This document shows positions 22,799 through 34,184 of a stretch of DNA of 64,000 nucleotides, piece by piece. The stretch lies in NCBI RefSeq assembly GCF_029867415.1, contig NC_081185.1:33928245-33992244 (forward strand), given 5' to 3'. Each line of letters opens with the position of its first letter. Within the stretch, counting starts at the first letter, position 1. The DNA comes from Vicia villosa. Lineage: Eukaryota; Streptophyta; Magnoliopsida; Fabales; Fabaceae. The position numbers and the translations under genes were made by a program. The notes beneath the pieces were generated by a model. It made no database searches. It worked only from the letters and a program-made list of their open reading frames with translations, and was not told the origin of the DNA.

Positions 22799-23742
22799 GA
22801 GGGCCTCACTCCCTTGATCAAACACACACAAAATCTCAAAGTCACCCTTCATTCCAAAATCCATCTTTTTGTGTCTTTGCATTTTGAGAGCAACTTTTAG
22901 TTACAGAAGTTCTGGGTGTAAACCAAGAATTCCAATAGCTTCTAAACATCATTTGTGAGCTATCCATCACCTCCAAACACTTCCTAAACACCCCTAGCCA
23001 AAAATCCCTCTTAAACCTCCATTAAAGAGCCAAAGAAAGCCTTATCCTTCAAAACTTCATTCCTTAAGCACATTGTCCTATTAAATCATTCAAACACCTT
23101 CCATATATCATATAGAAGCTGTCCAGGCCATTCATTAACATCTGTAGCACCTATATTCCGTTGTTTCTTTTCAAAATTTTCACTTTGTAGGTGCTATCGG
23201 GTTTGGAGATGCAGAGGTGATCAAAGCATTCTAATCATTCAAACACTATCCCTGGACATCAAGGAAGCTTTCCAGATCATTGCAGCCATTCTGTAACACC
23301 TCCAACCACGAGTTCAAACTCCATTTTCAAAGGTAAAAGCTTGAACTTTGAACTTGTAGGTAGAAGCATCATTCTGATCAGTTCTTGTTACCATTCTACT
23401 TAGAATCATGTTGGGGGTAAAAGCCCTAAGGTTTTAGGGCCTAATTACTTGATCTGAGAATTTAATTTGAAAATTGATATTTAGGGTTCATACGTTATTT
23501 CCAGAAATTCATGAGTTTTAGTTTGAGTTAATTGCTATTAATCACATGTTTGAATTCGTGACTGAAAATGGATAAGAATACACTCTTGTTTTGTTAAAAA
23601 TGATGGAAATTTGAGAAAGTTCATGTTGGCGCCATTGTTATGTTACGAAGAAGATGAAGATGATGGCTGGAAAAATTGAATTTAGGTCATTAGTTTAAAA
23701 TATAATGAATGGCGTGTATTCCTTTGTGACTACATCGTAAAC

Positions 23743-23952
23743 AACCCAATTGGTAAAAGTGTGTGTATTTAGCGTGTGTCCCTGGTATGGGGTTCGAATC
23801 CCCCTCGCCCCAGACCTTTTGCATCTTTTATTTTTTTCATATTTTTCAACTTGATTTGATATTTTATGAACTGAATGGGCTATTCTTTCACCTATAGCGC
23901 GCTGGCCCAATGGTAAGCTTTTGAATAGTGAGTCAAAGGGCCTGAGTTCTCC
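23743..23952 (+). other. Two tandem tRNA-like modules in the solo LTR
   Basis: Module 1 has an A-box-like CCCAATTGGTA (23745) and a perfect B-box GGTTCGAATCC (23791-23801), 44 bp apart, then a tRNA-like 3' end CCCCTCGCCCCA. Module 2 has an A-box-like CTGGCCCAATGGTA (23902) and a weak B-box CCTGAGTTCTCC (23941). The 5' acceptor strands do not pair, so neither looks like a functional tRNA gene. Confidence 0.45.
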
Positions 23953-24414
23953 ATGTGCCCTTAGACCAATACTCTTTTAGGATTTGATATTTAATCATTA
24001 AAATTAATTAGGTTTAGGTGTTTATTTCAAAACCCTAATTTTAAACCTTAATTTCAAAAACCTTAGGTTTAAAATCCTAATCCAAAAAGAAACATGTTGA
24101 TCTTTGCTTATCCATGAACTTGTTACTTTGTACATATACTTGTTGATTTCAATCCTTGTGTTTTTGTACTTATTTGTTTATCTTAACCATTATCCTGTGT
24201 ACACACTTGTTGATTTTCATCACTGTGTTTTGTACTTATCATCCATTGTATTATTATTTGTATATACATTGTTTATCTAACCCACATGCATGAGTTTCAT
24301 ATTCATCATCCATCATTCATTCATATATGAATCCATCCAAAGGTAAAAACATCATTATTCATTATCATTGATGATTATCGTGCTTACTTGTTTGTCTTTT
24401 GTGACACATGTTAT

Positions 24415-24434
24415 CACACACACACACACACACA
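24415..24434. repeat. (CA)n microsatellite
   Basis: A pure CA-dinucleotide run of about 20 bp lies inside the Ogre-like solo LTR. Confidence 0.85.
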
Positions 24435-25498
24435 CTTGAGGTATCCATTGATTGATTGCTTAAGTTGTTTGTTGAAAATCCATTGAAATGAGAATGGTAT
24501 TGACTAAAATTGTCAAGGTACTCAAACTCTTTTCCAAGTCTCTTTTATTTTGTGTTAAAGTATTGTTAAAGCTTTTCACTTGTTAAAAATGGTTTTGTAT
24601 TATTAAAGCTCAACCTTTTTAAACCCACCCATGGTTTTGTATTGTTAAAGCTTAACCAAACCCTTGTGTTTTTAAAAACTTGGTACTAAGAGGAGAATTA
24701 TTCCCGGTGAAACTACTCTTAGTCCATTGATCTTGTATTGTTAAAGCTTGGTCCCTTCTTTTATGGTTTTGTATTCTTAAAGCTCAACCACCCATTTGTT
24801 TGAAAACCTTGGTACTAAGAGAAGAATTATTCCTGGTGAAACTACTCTTAGTCCATTGACCTTGTATTGTTAAAGCTTGGTCCCTTTTTATTAAAATACT
24901 TGTTAAGTATTGTTAAGGCTTAACCTTTTAAAAAACTTGTTGAGTACTATTAAAGCTCACACCCAAAACGATTTTGGCCACTTTGGCCCTTTTATTTTCC
25001 TTTTAAGAGGAACTACAAAAGCTCTGACTTCCCTTTTCTTTAAAAGGGGTATGTAGGCCAAAGATGTGATTTCTTATCGAGCTCACTTTCAAAAGCTTCT
25101 TTTCCCATCCCAACCCTCTATTTTAAACAATTTCACATATGCTTTTCAAAAAGATGTACACAAAAATAATAACATTTTCAAAGAGGTTCCCATGGAGTAC
25201 CATGGATATGAGGGGTGCTTAAAACCTTCCCCTTGTATAACAAAAACCCTTACCCAAATCTTTGATAAGTTTATTAGTTTTGATTTTAAAAACTTCTGTG
25301 GGTTTTATTCGCTCTTTCTCCCATTCCTTTTGGAAACAATAAAGCGCGGTGGCGGCTCTATTTAAAACAAATGAGCTAAGTCTTTTCCATGGCTTTAGTC
25401 TCACCAATTTCACCGCTACACAGTAAACACGTCACCAAAGCAATATAATATAAACAAGTAACGAAAATTGTGAAACAATATGAGTCAGTTATTGTTAC

Positions 25499-25829
25499 GA
25501 ATTCCTACCTCTACGCCATCCATTTTAGACGAATGTCTATTCCTACTCAAAACATTGGTGCAATTGAAATCTTTCCTCTAAAACTCGACCCATGCAATGT
25601 CTGGAGTTTTCCCAGTTGCTGAATTCCCATCATTAGAAGAAATCTGTAGGAACATTATGTAACTAATCAATCTGTAGTTAAAGTGAAAACATGAAAGAGA
25701 AAGTATGTTGAGAGTACAAACCAAAAAAGTAGGACTGTTAACACCTTCTAGAATATCCATCTTACAAGTGGCCCCGTTGTGAGCTCTAACAGCTTGGTAG
25801 CCGATGGGATATGGATATCGATCTTTACC
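25499..25829 (-). pseudogene. FYR-C-like host gene fragment
   Basis: Two spliceable minus-strand exons are visible: 25829-25722 and 25643-25499, with a 78-bp GT/AG intron whose removal joins NSPTFL to ISSNDGNSA. The first exon reads DRYPYPIGYQAVRAHNG, which resembles the FYR-C (F/Y-rich) domain of plant chromatin-associated proteins. The second continues TGKTPDIAWVEF, then an in-frame TAG (25580-25578), then SSKMDGVEVGIRN. The fragment stops short of the solo LTR at 25420. It is a small, broken part of a larger gene. The FYR assignment is from memory of the family and needs a profile search. Confidence 0.5.
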
Positions 25830-26074
25830 CTACAACTAGCCAGTATACTCGTTCAAATGTTACTGTGATCGTTATAAAACAAAATGGAAATAATATAATG
25901 GTAGAGAAGAGAAGATGTAATGGAACCCTAGAAGTGCTCCAATACTTCTTGTGCCATTGTCCATTGTAGAGCGAACTGATTGAGATAACTTCGAGGTTAT
26001 ACCCATTTTTTCGGTGCGGAGGGTTTTGCAGCGTTTATAGACCTCACCAATGAAGAGTGATATACAGTGAGGGT

Positions 26075-26300
26075 TCTAAGCAACCATAAACCTCTATTGT
26101 TGGAGAAAATAAGAAGAAGAAGATAGTTTGCAATTAAATAAAATGCATTGATTGATTCAGAAAGTTAGTTACAAGTAGTTATATATACAACCAACTACCT
26201 AACTAACTAAAGCTAATGATATGGTGCAATATGGACCATGCAGCTTATCATACACATGCAACCTACGTATCCACGTCATCATCATCTCTATGCGTTAATA
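26075..26300 (-). repeat. 3' LTR of the copia element
   Basis: On the minus strand it starts TATTAACGC and ends GGTTGCTTAGA, so its ends are TA...GA rather than the usual TG...CA. Compared with the other LTR it has an 18-bp extra segment near 26240 (CTTATCATACACATGCAA). Confidence 0.9.
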
Positions 26301-29300
26301 CCCCCCATAAGCTTGAGGTTGGTGGATGTCTACCAAAGCAAGCTTGGAAAGACACTCAAAGAAAGGACGAGGGCCAAGAACTTTAATGAAAACGCCAGGA
26401 GCCTGAGCTTGGGAAGGAACCGGAAGCAAACACATCACTCCTGCCTGAATTTTCTCACGCACCAAATGACAATCAATGTCCAAATGTTTTGTCCGTTCGT
26501 GAAAAACTGGGTTAGCAGAGATATGAATAGCACTCTGGTTGTTGCAATATAGAACAGGGAGCCTCGAGGGATGTTGCTTAAGATCATGAATGAGAAAGCA
26601 CATCCATTGCAACTCACGTGTAGCAGCAGCCAAGGCTCGATATTCAGCCTCCGCAGAAGAACAACTAACGTTTCCTGCTTCTTCGATTTCCAGGATACTA
26701 AGGAATGACCAATGAAGAAGCAATAGCCAGAGATGGATCTCCTGGTGTCAATACATCCTCCCCAGTCAGCATCACTGAAGCCAAGAATTTGTAGATCAGA
26801 AGACTTAGACAAAAATATACCACGTGAAGGAGAGCGCTTGAGATATCTTAAGACATGAATAGCAGATTTATAATGCAACTCAGTAGGGGCACTCATGAAC
26901 TGACTTAATTGGTGCGTGGCAAAGGCAATATCAGGACGCGTAGTCGTGAGGTATAACAATCCTCCCACCAATCTTCTATACCGAGTGACATCAGAAAATG
27001 GAGAACCGTTATCATTATGGAGGAGAATAAAGGCATCTAAAGGGGTAGATGTAGGTTTATAACCTGTCAATCCAGCATCTTGAAGTAATTCAAGACAATA
27101 CTTTCGTTGACATAGTGTAATACCTTTAGAAGAATTTGAGTTCACCAAGATCCTTAATTTGGAATGAACAATGCAATGCATGCTTCAGATCTGCAAAGAC
27201 ATTTAAGGATTTACCAGCCAAAATAATATCGTCTACATTAACTAAAATAGTTGTGAATGAAGTAGAATCGAATTTAGTGAAGAGAGTATGATCAACATGA
27301 GCATGAGAGAATCCATGTGCCTTGAGAAATGTGGTGAGTTTCTCAAACTATTGACGACTAGCTTGTTTCAAACCATATAGAGATTTGACAAGCTTGTATA
27401 CTCGGTTAGGTGCTGGAGCTGAGACACCTTGAGGAATCTTCATGTAGACGGCTTCATGCAAATCTCCATGGAGAAACACATTATTGACATCTAATTGATG
27501 AAAGTGCCAACCATGGATTGCTGCCAATGCAAGAAGGACACGCATAGTAGCTAGTTTAGCCACGGGTGAAAAGGTTTCAAAATAATTCAAACCTTTAGTT
27601 TGGTTAAAACCTTGAGCAACAAGGAGAGCTTTGAACCTCTCAATTGATCCATCAGCATGTCTTTTGATTTTATAAACCCATTTACTTCCTATGGGAGAAG
27701 CATTAGGAGGTAGGGTAACAAAATCCCATGTGTGATTGCTATTGACAGCATCAACTTCATTCTGCATGGCTTTAACCCAACGAGCATCTTGAGAGGCATC
27801 CTTAAAATTTGTTGGATCAGTTTCTGATGATAAGGACATGATGTATGCTTGTTGAGATGATGACAAGGTCGTGTAGGAGATTTACTTGTCTAAAGGATAA
27901 AGACAAGAGGAGGCATTGGAATTACAAACATAGTCCTTCAGATGAGAAGGAGGCTTAGTAATCCTAGTGGATTTTCTGGTAAGATCAGGTGAAGAAAGAT
28001 GAGGAGTGAGAGTAGTTAGGTCATTGGAGGAAGATATAGGAGAAGGTGGAGACAAAGTACTAGAAGTGTCACCAGAGTTGTGATCACTTTGTGTTTGATC
28101 ACTTGGAGTTTGGTCACTTTGAGAAGAAATAGAAGAGCTTGGAGAGATATGTTGAGAATTATCATGATCATTAGGTGGAATACAAGAGATAAGAGGAGAA
28201 TACTCTTCTGAATTGATGAAAGGAGAAATAGATGATGAAGGAAAAGATCTTGATTCAGAGACAGGTATAGAATCAAGATATATATCTGTAGGAACACTTG
28301 AGGTAAGAAGGTATGGAAATTCCATATCAAAAATTTCACATTTCTGGAGGTAAGGATCTCTTGAGTGACTGTATCTAAAAGGATAAATCCTTTCATTCCT
28401 GCCTTGTAACCTAAGAAAGCACATTTTTGAGCTCTAGCATCAAATTTATGTATGTTGTTTGGCAAGGTAGAAGCATAACTCAAACAGCCAAACACTTTAA
28501 GTGAGCTCAAGTCTGGCACAAAATCATACATAACCTCATAAGAGGACTTATTTTTCAATAATTTAGTAGGTATGCGATTCATAAGAAATACTGCATGCAG
28601 AACTGAGTATGACCGATACTTCTTTTGTAAACCTGACTGGAACATAAGGGCTCGACTTATATTCAAAATATGTTGATGTCTTCTTTCCATACGACCATTT
28701 TGTTGAGGAGTATAGACACAACTCCTTTGATGTAAAATACCTTTAGAAGAATAGTACAATGGCATAAGTAACTCAGTCTCATTATCACTTCTAATTACTT
28801 TGACTTTCTTAGTAAACTGTGTTTCAACCATTTTAACAAAGTCTTTAATTTTCTGCCCTACTTCAGCTTTGGATTTCAACATGACTACCCAAACATGCCT
28901 GCCATGATCATCCAAAGTGGTTAAAAAAATACTTGAATCCATGGACAGAAATAATGTTAAATGGCCCCCAAACATCAATATAAATTATATCAAACACCTC
29001 ATGTGCATTATTATTACTTGTAGAAAAAAGGTAAACATTTTTGCCTAGCTTGTTGACATACATCACAGGCCTTGTGTATACTTCTAGGTATGTAACTATA
29101 CATCTTGCTCATACAGCTCATCCTATCATAAGATAAATGACCTAATATAAGATGCCATAAAATAGATGGGGCTACAACACTATCAGTTTGTTTATTCAGA
29201 AAAACACTTGAAACAAAACCTATATTACTATTATCTTCCAAAGCAGCATCTTCCAAGTAATATAGACCATCAAGTTCACTAGCCAAACCAATCTTCTTCA

Positions 29301-29573
29301 ACCACTTCTTTTCCTGTATAACACACTTGTTAGTTTCAAACACTAGATTGCAATCTTGCTCTCTACACAACTTTGAAACGGATACCAAGTTAACCTCAAA
29401 TTCTGGCAGGTATAAAACATCTCTAATAATAAGATCATTTGACAGTTTCATATTTCCACAAACTGAAGTTGCTATAGAATTTCCATTAGGAAGATTAACC
29501 ATGATAGGATCAATTTTATGTTGTTCAATAAACCAGTTTAAAGAATGGCAAATATGATGTGTAGCTCATGTAT
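26301..29573 (-). pseudogene. Copia pol remnant (PR, IN, RT, RH)
   Basis: The protease site reads Asp-Thr-stop-Ala because of a TGA at 29568-29566. The gag-pre-integrase region (29502-29014) shows WHLILGHLSYDRM and a CDVC pair. Integrase (28978-28350) shows RSDNETE, altered from the usual DNG, and PQQNGRMERRH. RT (27866-27190) shows YKIKRHADGSIERFKA and QLDVNNVFLHGDL; a stop precedes FEKL (27347-27345), and the polymerase signature reads NVDD where YVDD is standard. RNase H (27181-26300) shows FSDADWGGC and SSAEAEYRALA, and the frame ends near the LTR. Several frame changes separate these pieces, so it is dead. Confidence 0.88.
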
Positions 29574-29622
29574 CTAAAATCCAATTTACACTACTTCTAG
29601 CATTGAAATTGGCAATATGTGA

Positions 29623-30693
29623 TTAACCTCCCTTAGAAAGATTGATGGATCCTGCAGTCTTCTCAAGCAGCATCATTAGGTTTTGGTATTTCTCTCTAGT
29701 AAGAGACATGCTTTCACTTCCACTCTCACTTGTTGATGCTGTAGCAGACTTGTCAAATTCCTCTACCTCCACTTGGTCTACATATGAGTTTCCTCTTCTA
29801 AAGTTTGGAGGATAACCATGTTTCTTGTAACAATTATCAACTATGTGCCCAGTTTTACCACAATGAGTGCACACTTTCAGATTTCCTCTTCCTCTACCAG
29901 CATAGTTTCCATTTCCTCTTCCCCTGCCAAATGATTGTTTTGTTCCATCAACAACACTTATCATTCCTGCTCCTTCTTCAGCAGCATTGCTATTTGTGAA
30001 TAAGTTTCCACTGATCTTCCTTTCCTGTTGCATTACCATGGAGAACACCTTGTTAATTTGTGGTAATGGATCCATGAGCAATACTTGTGACACAATTCCA
30101 TGAAATTCTTCATTCAATCCTATCAAGAATTGAATTATCCTATCTTCATCAATAAATCTCCTGCTATTTCTCATGGCTAAGCAAGCATATGCTATGCAAC
30201 ATGTACAACTTGACATAGGCCTATACTGATCCAATTATTCCCATAAGCATCTCACTTCTATGAAATAATCTGAAACCTTCTTGTTTTCTTGTATCAAATT
30301 GGAGATTTCTTGATACAGCTGTGCTACACAAATTCTATCTTCTCGCATGAATTTATCCTTGAGATCATTCCACATATCTACAACATTGTCAATAAACACT
30401 ACACTTTATGCAATCGATGGCGTTATCGAGTTCAAAATCCATGTATGAACCAAGTTATTGCATTGTTGCCACGCTATGTAGTTCAAATCACCTTCATCAG
30501 GAATCTCAATAGATCCATCAACAAACTGAAATTTGTTCATCATCGCTAGGGAACGTCTCATCTTCATCGACCAAGCATGATAGTTATCACCGGATAACGC
30601 CGGTGTAACGCATACCGTTGATGAATTCTCCGACAGATGAGCATAGTATGGATCAAGCTGATCCTGTGGTTGATCTTTGTTGTTTCTCGTCAT
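29623..30693 (-). pseudogene. Copia gag remnant
   Basis: One frame runs from ATG (30693) to TAA (29623), with in-frame stops at 30408-30406 and just before 30234. The N-terminal part has WILNSITPSI, typical of copia gag. The C-terminal part has an Arg/Gly-rich stretch (GRGRGNGNYAGRGRGN) and a CCHC zinc knuckle CTHCGKTGHIVDNC followed by YKKHGYPP. It would encode the RNA-binding capsid protein. Confidence 0.88.
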
Positions 30694-30815
30694 TTACACA
30701 CAGAAACTCAATGAAGATAACTCAAAGAAATTGAACTAAAGAAAAGGATGAAAATAAACGAAGAATCAATGCATCAAACACGAATTAGAATGCAGCGGAA
30801 ACAGAGCAGGTCGAA

Positions 30816-30830
30816 CCTACTCTAATACCA
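30816..30830 (-). promoter_or_regulatory. Primer-binding site of the copia element
   Basis: The minus strand reads TGGTATTAGAGTAGG directly after the LTR end GCTTAGA. It fits the initiator tRNA-Met type (TGGTATCAGAGC) with one mismatch in the first 12 positions. Confidence 0.75.
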
Positions 30831-31032
30831 TCTAAGCAACCATAAACCTCCGTTGGTGGAGAAAAGAAGAAGATAGTTTGCAATTGAACAAAATGCATTG
30901 ATTGATTCAGAAAGTTAGTTACAAGTAGTTATATATACAACCAACTACCTAACTAACTAAAGCTAATGATATGGTGCAATATGGACCATGCAGCCTACGT
31001 ATCCACGTCATCATCATCTCTATGAGTTAATA
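30831..31032 (-). repeat. 5' LTR of the copia element
   Basis: This is the partner of the LTR at 26075-26300, sharing the same TA...GA ends and the PBS on its inner side. Confidence 0.9.
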
Positions 31033-31037
31033 AGGGT

Positions 31038-31772
31038 GAATGGCGGGAAAAAGGTTTTACAAGAGCTATATATAGATAAATGTTTCCCTCCTCCTCTATT
31101 TGCCGCTCCGCTTCCACTCGATCACGAATAAGTTATTAATTATTTATTTATGTTAAACTTATTTAATAAATATTATTTACTCTCTTAAATCTATTTTTAT
31201 TTTTGTTATCTAAATTACATTAGTTTGTTCAGTTAACTTTTAACATATTAGAAAAAAATGGCATTCTCGTTTCCTAAAAAAAATTATATTATCTCCTTTT
31301 TTTAGCGGTTCGTCTTTCCTTGTCCACAAAGTTTATTCAAGTTGTCGAAGGTTTTAGGGGCATGTGGATTCCAATTGAAATCCTAAACTTAATAGATACC
31401 TTTTTTCTCCCATCATCGACATTTTTAACTAATATCGTTTATAGGTTTATCCTCTCGATATAGAATCGTATCAGCCTGTCTTTCTCTTGTTTGATGGATT
31501 TCGAGCTTTCCGCTAATTTAGAGTCCTCAATTTTGTTCCGTTGAGGTAGGCCAATTTTAGAGGTTTCTCCTAAGTTGGAAACGCCTAGAATTCTCCTAGG
31601 TTGATTCTTGGAGGCGTATTGATGCAAAACTTAGACATCATTTGTGTGTTCTGCTCTGCTCTTAAAACATGTTAATACTTATTCTTTCAATGCTCTTTTT
31701 GCTAATATTCTGAAATCATCCATGAAATCAAAACCTCCCACAACCACTCCATGAAAGCTCAATTTATTTCAG
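31038..31772. other. Host-like intergenic sequence
   Basis: This region continues the sequence left of 26070 once the copia element is removed. It lies between the FYR-like fragment and the WD40-like pseudogene, whose orientations diverge. The minus-strand ORF at 31439-31627 has no recognisable domain. No promoter element stands out. Confidence 0.4.
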
Positions 31773-34184
31773 AACCAATGGTTCAAAGAAATCAGGAACT
31801 TAAGAATAATTTGAAAGACAATGTAAAGTTTGTGGGGCGCTACATGCACCCAATGCGTGTTTCATCATTACTTTTAAAAACTGTCGGAGATGAAATCCAC
31901 ATTTATGTTTTATGTGGCCTTCTGACAGATCAAAACAGAACTCTGTTTACATACAAGGTAGCTATCAAGGAACCTAATTTCGGTTTCCCCTCTGCCATGG
32001 CTCACACCCCGATAATGTTGCCAGATCCAAAATATAACTTCATGACCAAAGTAAGTTACTTATTTTTTTCTTATTTTCATTTTACCCAAACCTTTGGCTA
32101 TATAAATGCTTACTTTCAAAATATATCACATTGTTTGTAGACTATGGTGGAAAGGAGTGGGATGGAGTTGACTCCTGATAGATAGTTTATTGTCTTAATA
32201 GGCTGCATAAAACCCCCAAATTGCAGGTTAACTGTTTCTACATGTTAGAATAGATATATATTGGAATAATATAAATAGAATAATTAAATATATTATTTAA
32301 TCCCAAGGAAAGTAAAATTGATTGTTGTTTCTCAACATGCACTTCAATTTGCTCGAAGAAGAATGGTTTGAAGATTGTTCATGTAGAAAGTGGTTATGCA
32401 TCAGTTGTGGCAACATTGGAAGCTGTTGAAGACTTGCATTGTATTTCGGTTTGTGGACCTAACCGACTTGTTTATGTTGGAGGGAGTGGGAACATACAAG
32501 TGTGGGTCATGAATTCAACATGGAGGTGATTTTAATGCATTCTCTTTGATTTTTCTTTCCCCTTTATGACGACAACAATGTTCTTTTCAAAATCATATCT
32601 CTTAAAAGTTTTTTACTTGTAGTGAATTTGATTGTTACACATAACTTCTTCACCCCTTATTAACAATATTGCAGTGAAAAGATAGATCACTTCATCATTC
32701 CGTCTGCTGGTTCTACGTCCCCTGGCATTGCGGAGTTGAAGAGGGTCCCCAAGTGTGCTCATATAGTTGTAGGTCAAAACATTTATGGGGAATTTAGTTT
32801 ATGGTATGTTGTCTATATTTACCTTGAAAGGATATCCTATTATACAATTAATTTGACCACAATTGGTTTAGGAACGTTATGAGGATTTTACATTATTACA
32901 AAGCAAGAACTAATGTTCTATCCATAGTCAACATAATTTACTAGATTGGCAGGGAACCAGGTACCATAGTCAACATATTTTTTTGTATTAATTGACTCGA
33001 AATATGAAGAACATGTTTGCCATTTCCTTCTGTAAATCTTGAACATATTGAGATCTTTATTTGTTACAGAACATGTCACTGCTGGCTTTAATGCCACATT
33101 TTCATTCCTTCATTTCAACTTCTCTTCAAATTTCTTATTAAAAAAAAACCTCTAACCTAGCTCAACAGTTGTTAAAAATAAGAAATATGGCAATTCAGTT
33201 ATAGTAATATCTCATTTACATAATTTTCAATGTTTTCCTCAGGGATATTACAAAACTCAATTGTGTTTCAAGCTTATCTGCTTCAAAATATCCAATTAAT
33301 GACTTTTTTCCAATAAGCTTATTCCATTTGCAAACAAAAGGCTTGCGATTGAGCTATGCTAGCATAGAGGAGAAGGCTGAAAAACTTTTAAAAGCATCCG
33401 ATTTCTGGCTCTCGAAGCAAAGAGAGACATTTAAGTATCTACCAACTGAAGATGTTGCAATGTGGTTTCTTGTCTCGACTCCCTCGAACTTTGATTGTTT
33501 CCAGGATCGTGTTTCAACTTCAATTCATCATGATGTACATACAGCTAGAAGTTGGACGCTTGCTCTTTTTACGAAAAATAGCATTGCTTTTGGAAGTCCC
33601 TTGGATCCTAGGTGCCATATAACGTTTCCCGAGTTTAATTTTATTTTGTTTGATTCTGTTAATATTTGATTCTTAATGGTGTTGTGCTATTGCTTATTCT
33701 ACATGACTATATTGATTCACATTTTAACCGTTTTCACGTATAAAAACTGTATGCAGGACAACTGATGTTGGTGTCTATGGTGGTTACGGAATCATGAGCA
33801 CAAGTGATGGTGTGGTATATATGTGGGATTTGTCTAGAGGCTCCAAGCTTGATACTCTGCACCATTTTAAGGGTATGTTGCACTGAACACTAATACTAGA
33901 AGTAGCAGTAAAATAATAAGTTACAATTATATCTCTCCACTGCTTATCTTCCTATGTCATTGTTTCCTTATAATCATCAAAATTATTGTTTATGTATTAA
34001 TGTTGTGTCATTTTGAGGATTCATATTTTGACATATGGTTTCAATAAATGTTTGATTTTTAGATGACACTATCACAAGTATTATTTCAGATGATTTGGAT
34101 TTAAATTCAAGTGTTGTGGGTGTCGCTGGGGAAGAAGGCCAACTGCTGCTTTCTTTACATCGTGATCGGGATTCAACTAACTAG
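31773..34184 (+). pseudogene. WD40/transducin-like host gene, seven exons, disrupted
   Basis: Exons by GT/AG borders and frame are 31773-32050, 32141-32226, about 32308-32525, 32675-32803, 33243-33611, 33757-33872 and 34063-34184 (TAG). From exon 3 onward all phases join without a stop. The protein shows WD-repeat-like strands: NRLVYVGGSGNIQVWVMNS, HIVVGQNIYGEFSLWD and YGIMSTSDGVVYMWDLSRGS. Such proteins act as beta-propeller scaffolds. An in-frame TAG (32183-32185) breaks exon 2 after LTPDR, and the exon 2-3 junction seems one base out of phase. No start codon is secure, so the 5' end is probably missing. Alternative splicing round exon 2 cannot be excluded. Confidence 0.65.

Larger units (their letters stand above)
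21509..25420 (+). repeat. Ogre-like solo LTR, 5' end truncated
   Basis: The right end reads TTTCACCGCTACA at 25420, parallel to CACCGTATTACA of the minus-strand LTR, and contains the related block GTGGCGGCTC (about 25350). It is followed not by a PBS but by host-like sequence, so no internal region is attached. The left end meets the minus-strand Ogre-like element at 21508 without the expected LTR opening, so that element probably inserted into it. TATAAATA lies at 22791. Two tRNA-like modules lie at 23743-23801 and 23902-23952, and an (AC)n tract at 24415-24434. Near 24600-24960, TTGTATTGTTAAAGCTT-type phrases recur. No gene is seen. Confidence 0.6.
26075..31032 (-). mobile_element. Ty1/copia element with short LTRs, degraded
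   Basis: It is flanked by a perfect 5-bp target duplication AGGGT (26070-26074 and 31033-31037). LTRs are 226 bp (26075-26300) and 202 bp (30831-31032), with about six substitutions and two indels between them. The PBS (minus TGGTATTAGAGTAGG, 30830-30816) matches the initiator tRNA-Met type, and the polypurine tract is TTATGGGGGG (26310-26301). Order on the minus strand is gag, protease, integrase, RT, RNase H, which is the copia order. Many stops and frameshifts make it non-functional. It interrupts host-like sequence that reads continuously across the insertion. Confidence 0.93.

Noticed and set aside
23743..23815. Functional tRNA gene
   Set aside because: The B-box is perfect, but the 5' acceptor strand does not pair with the 3' strand.
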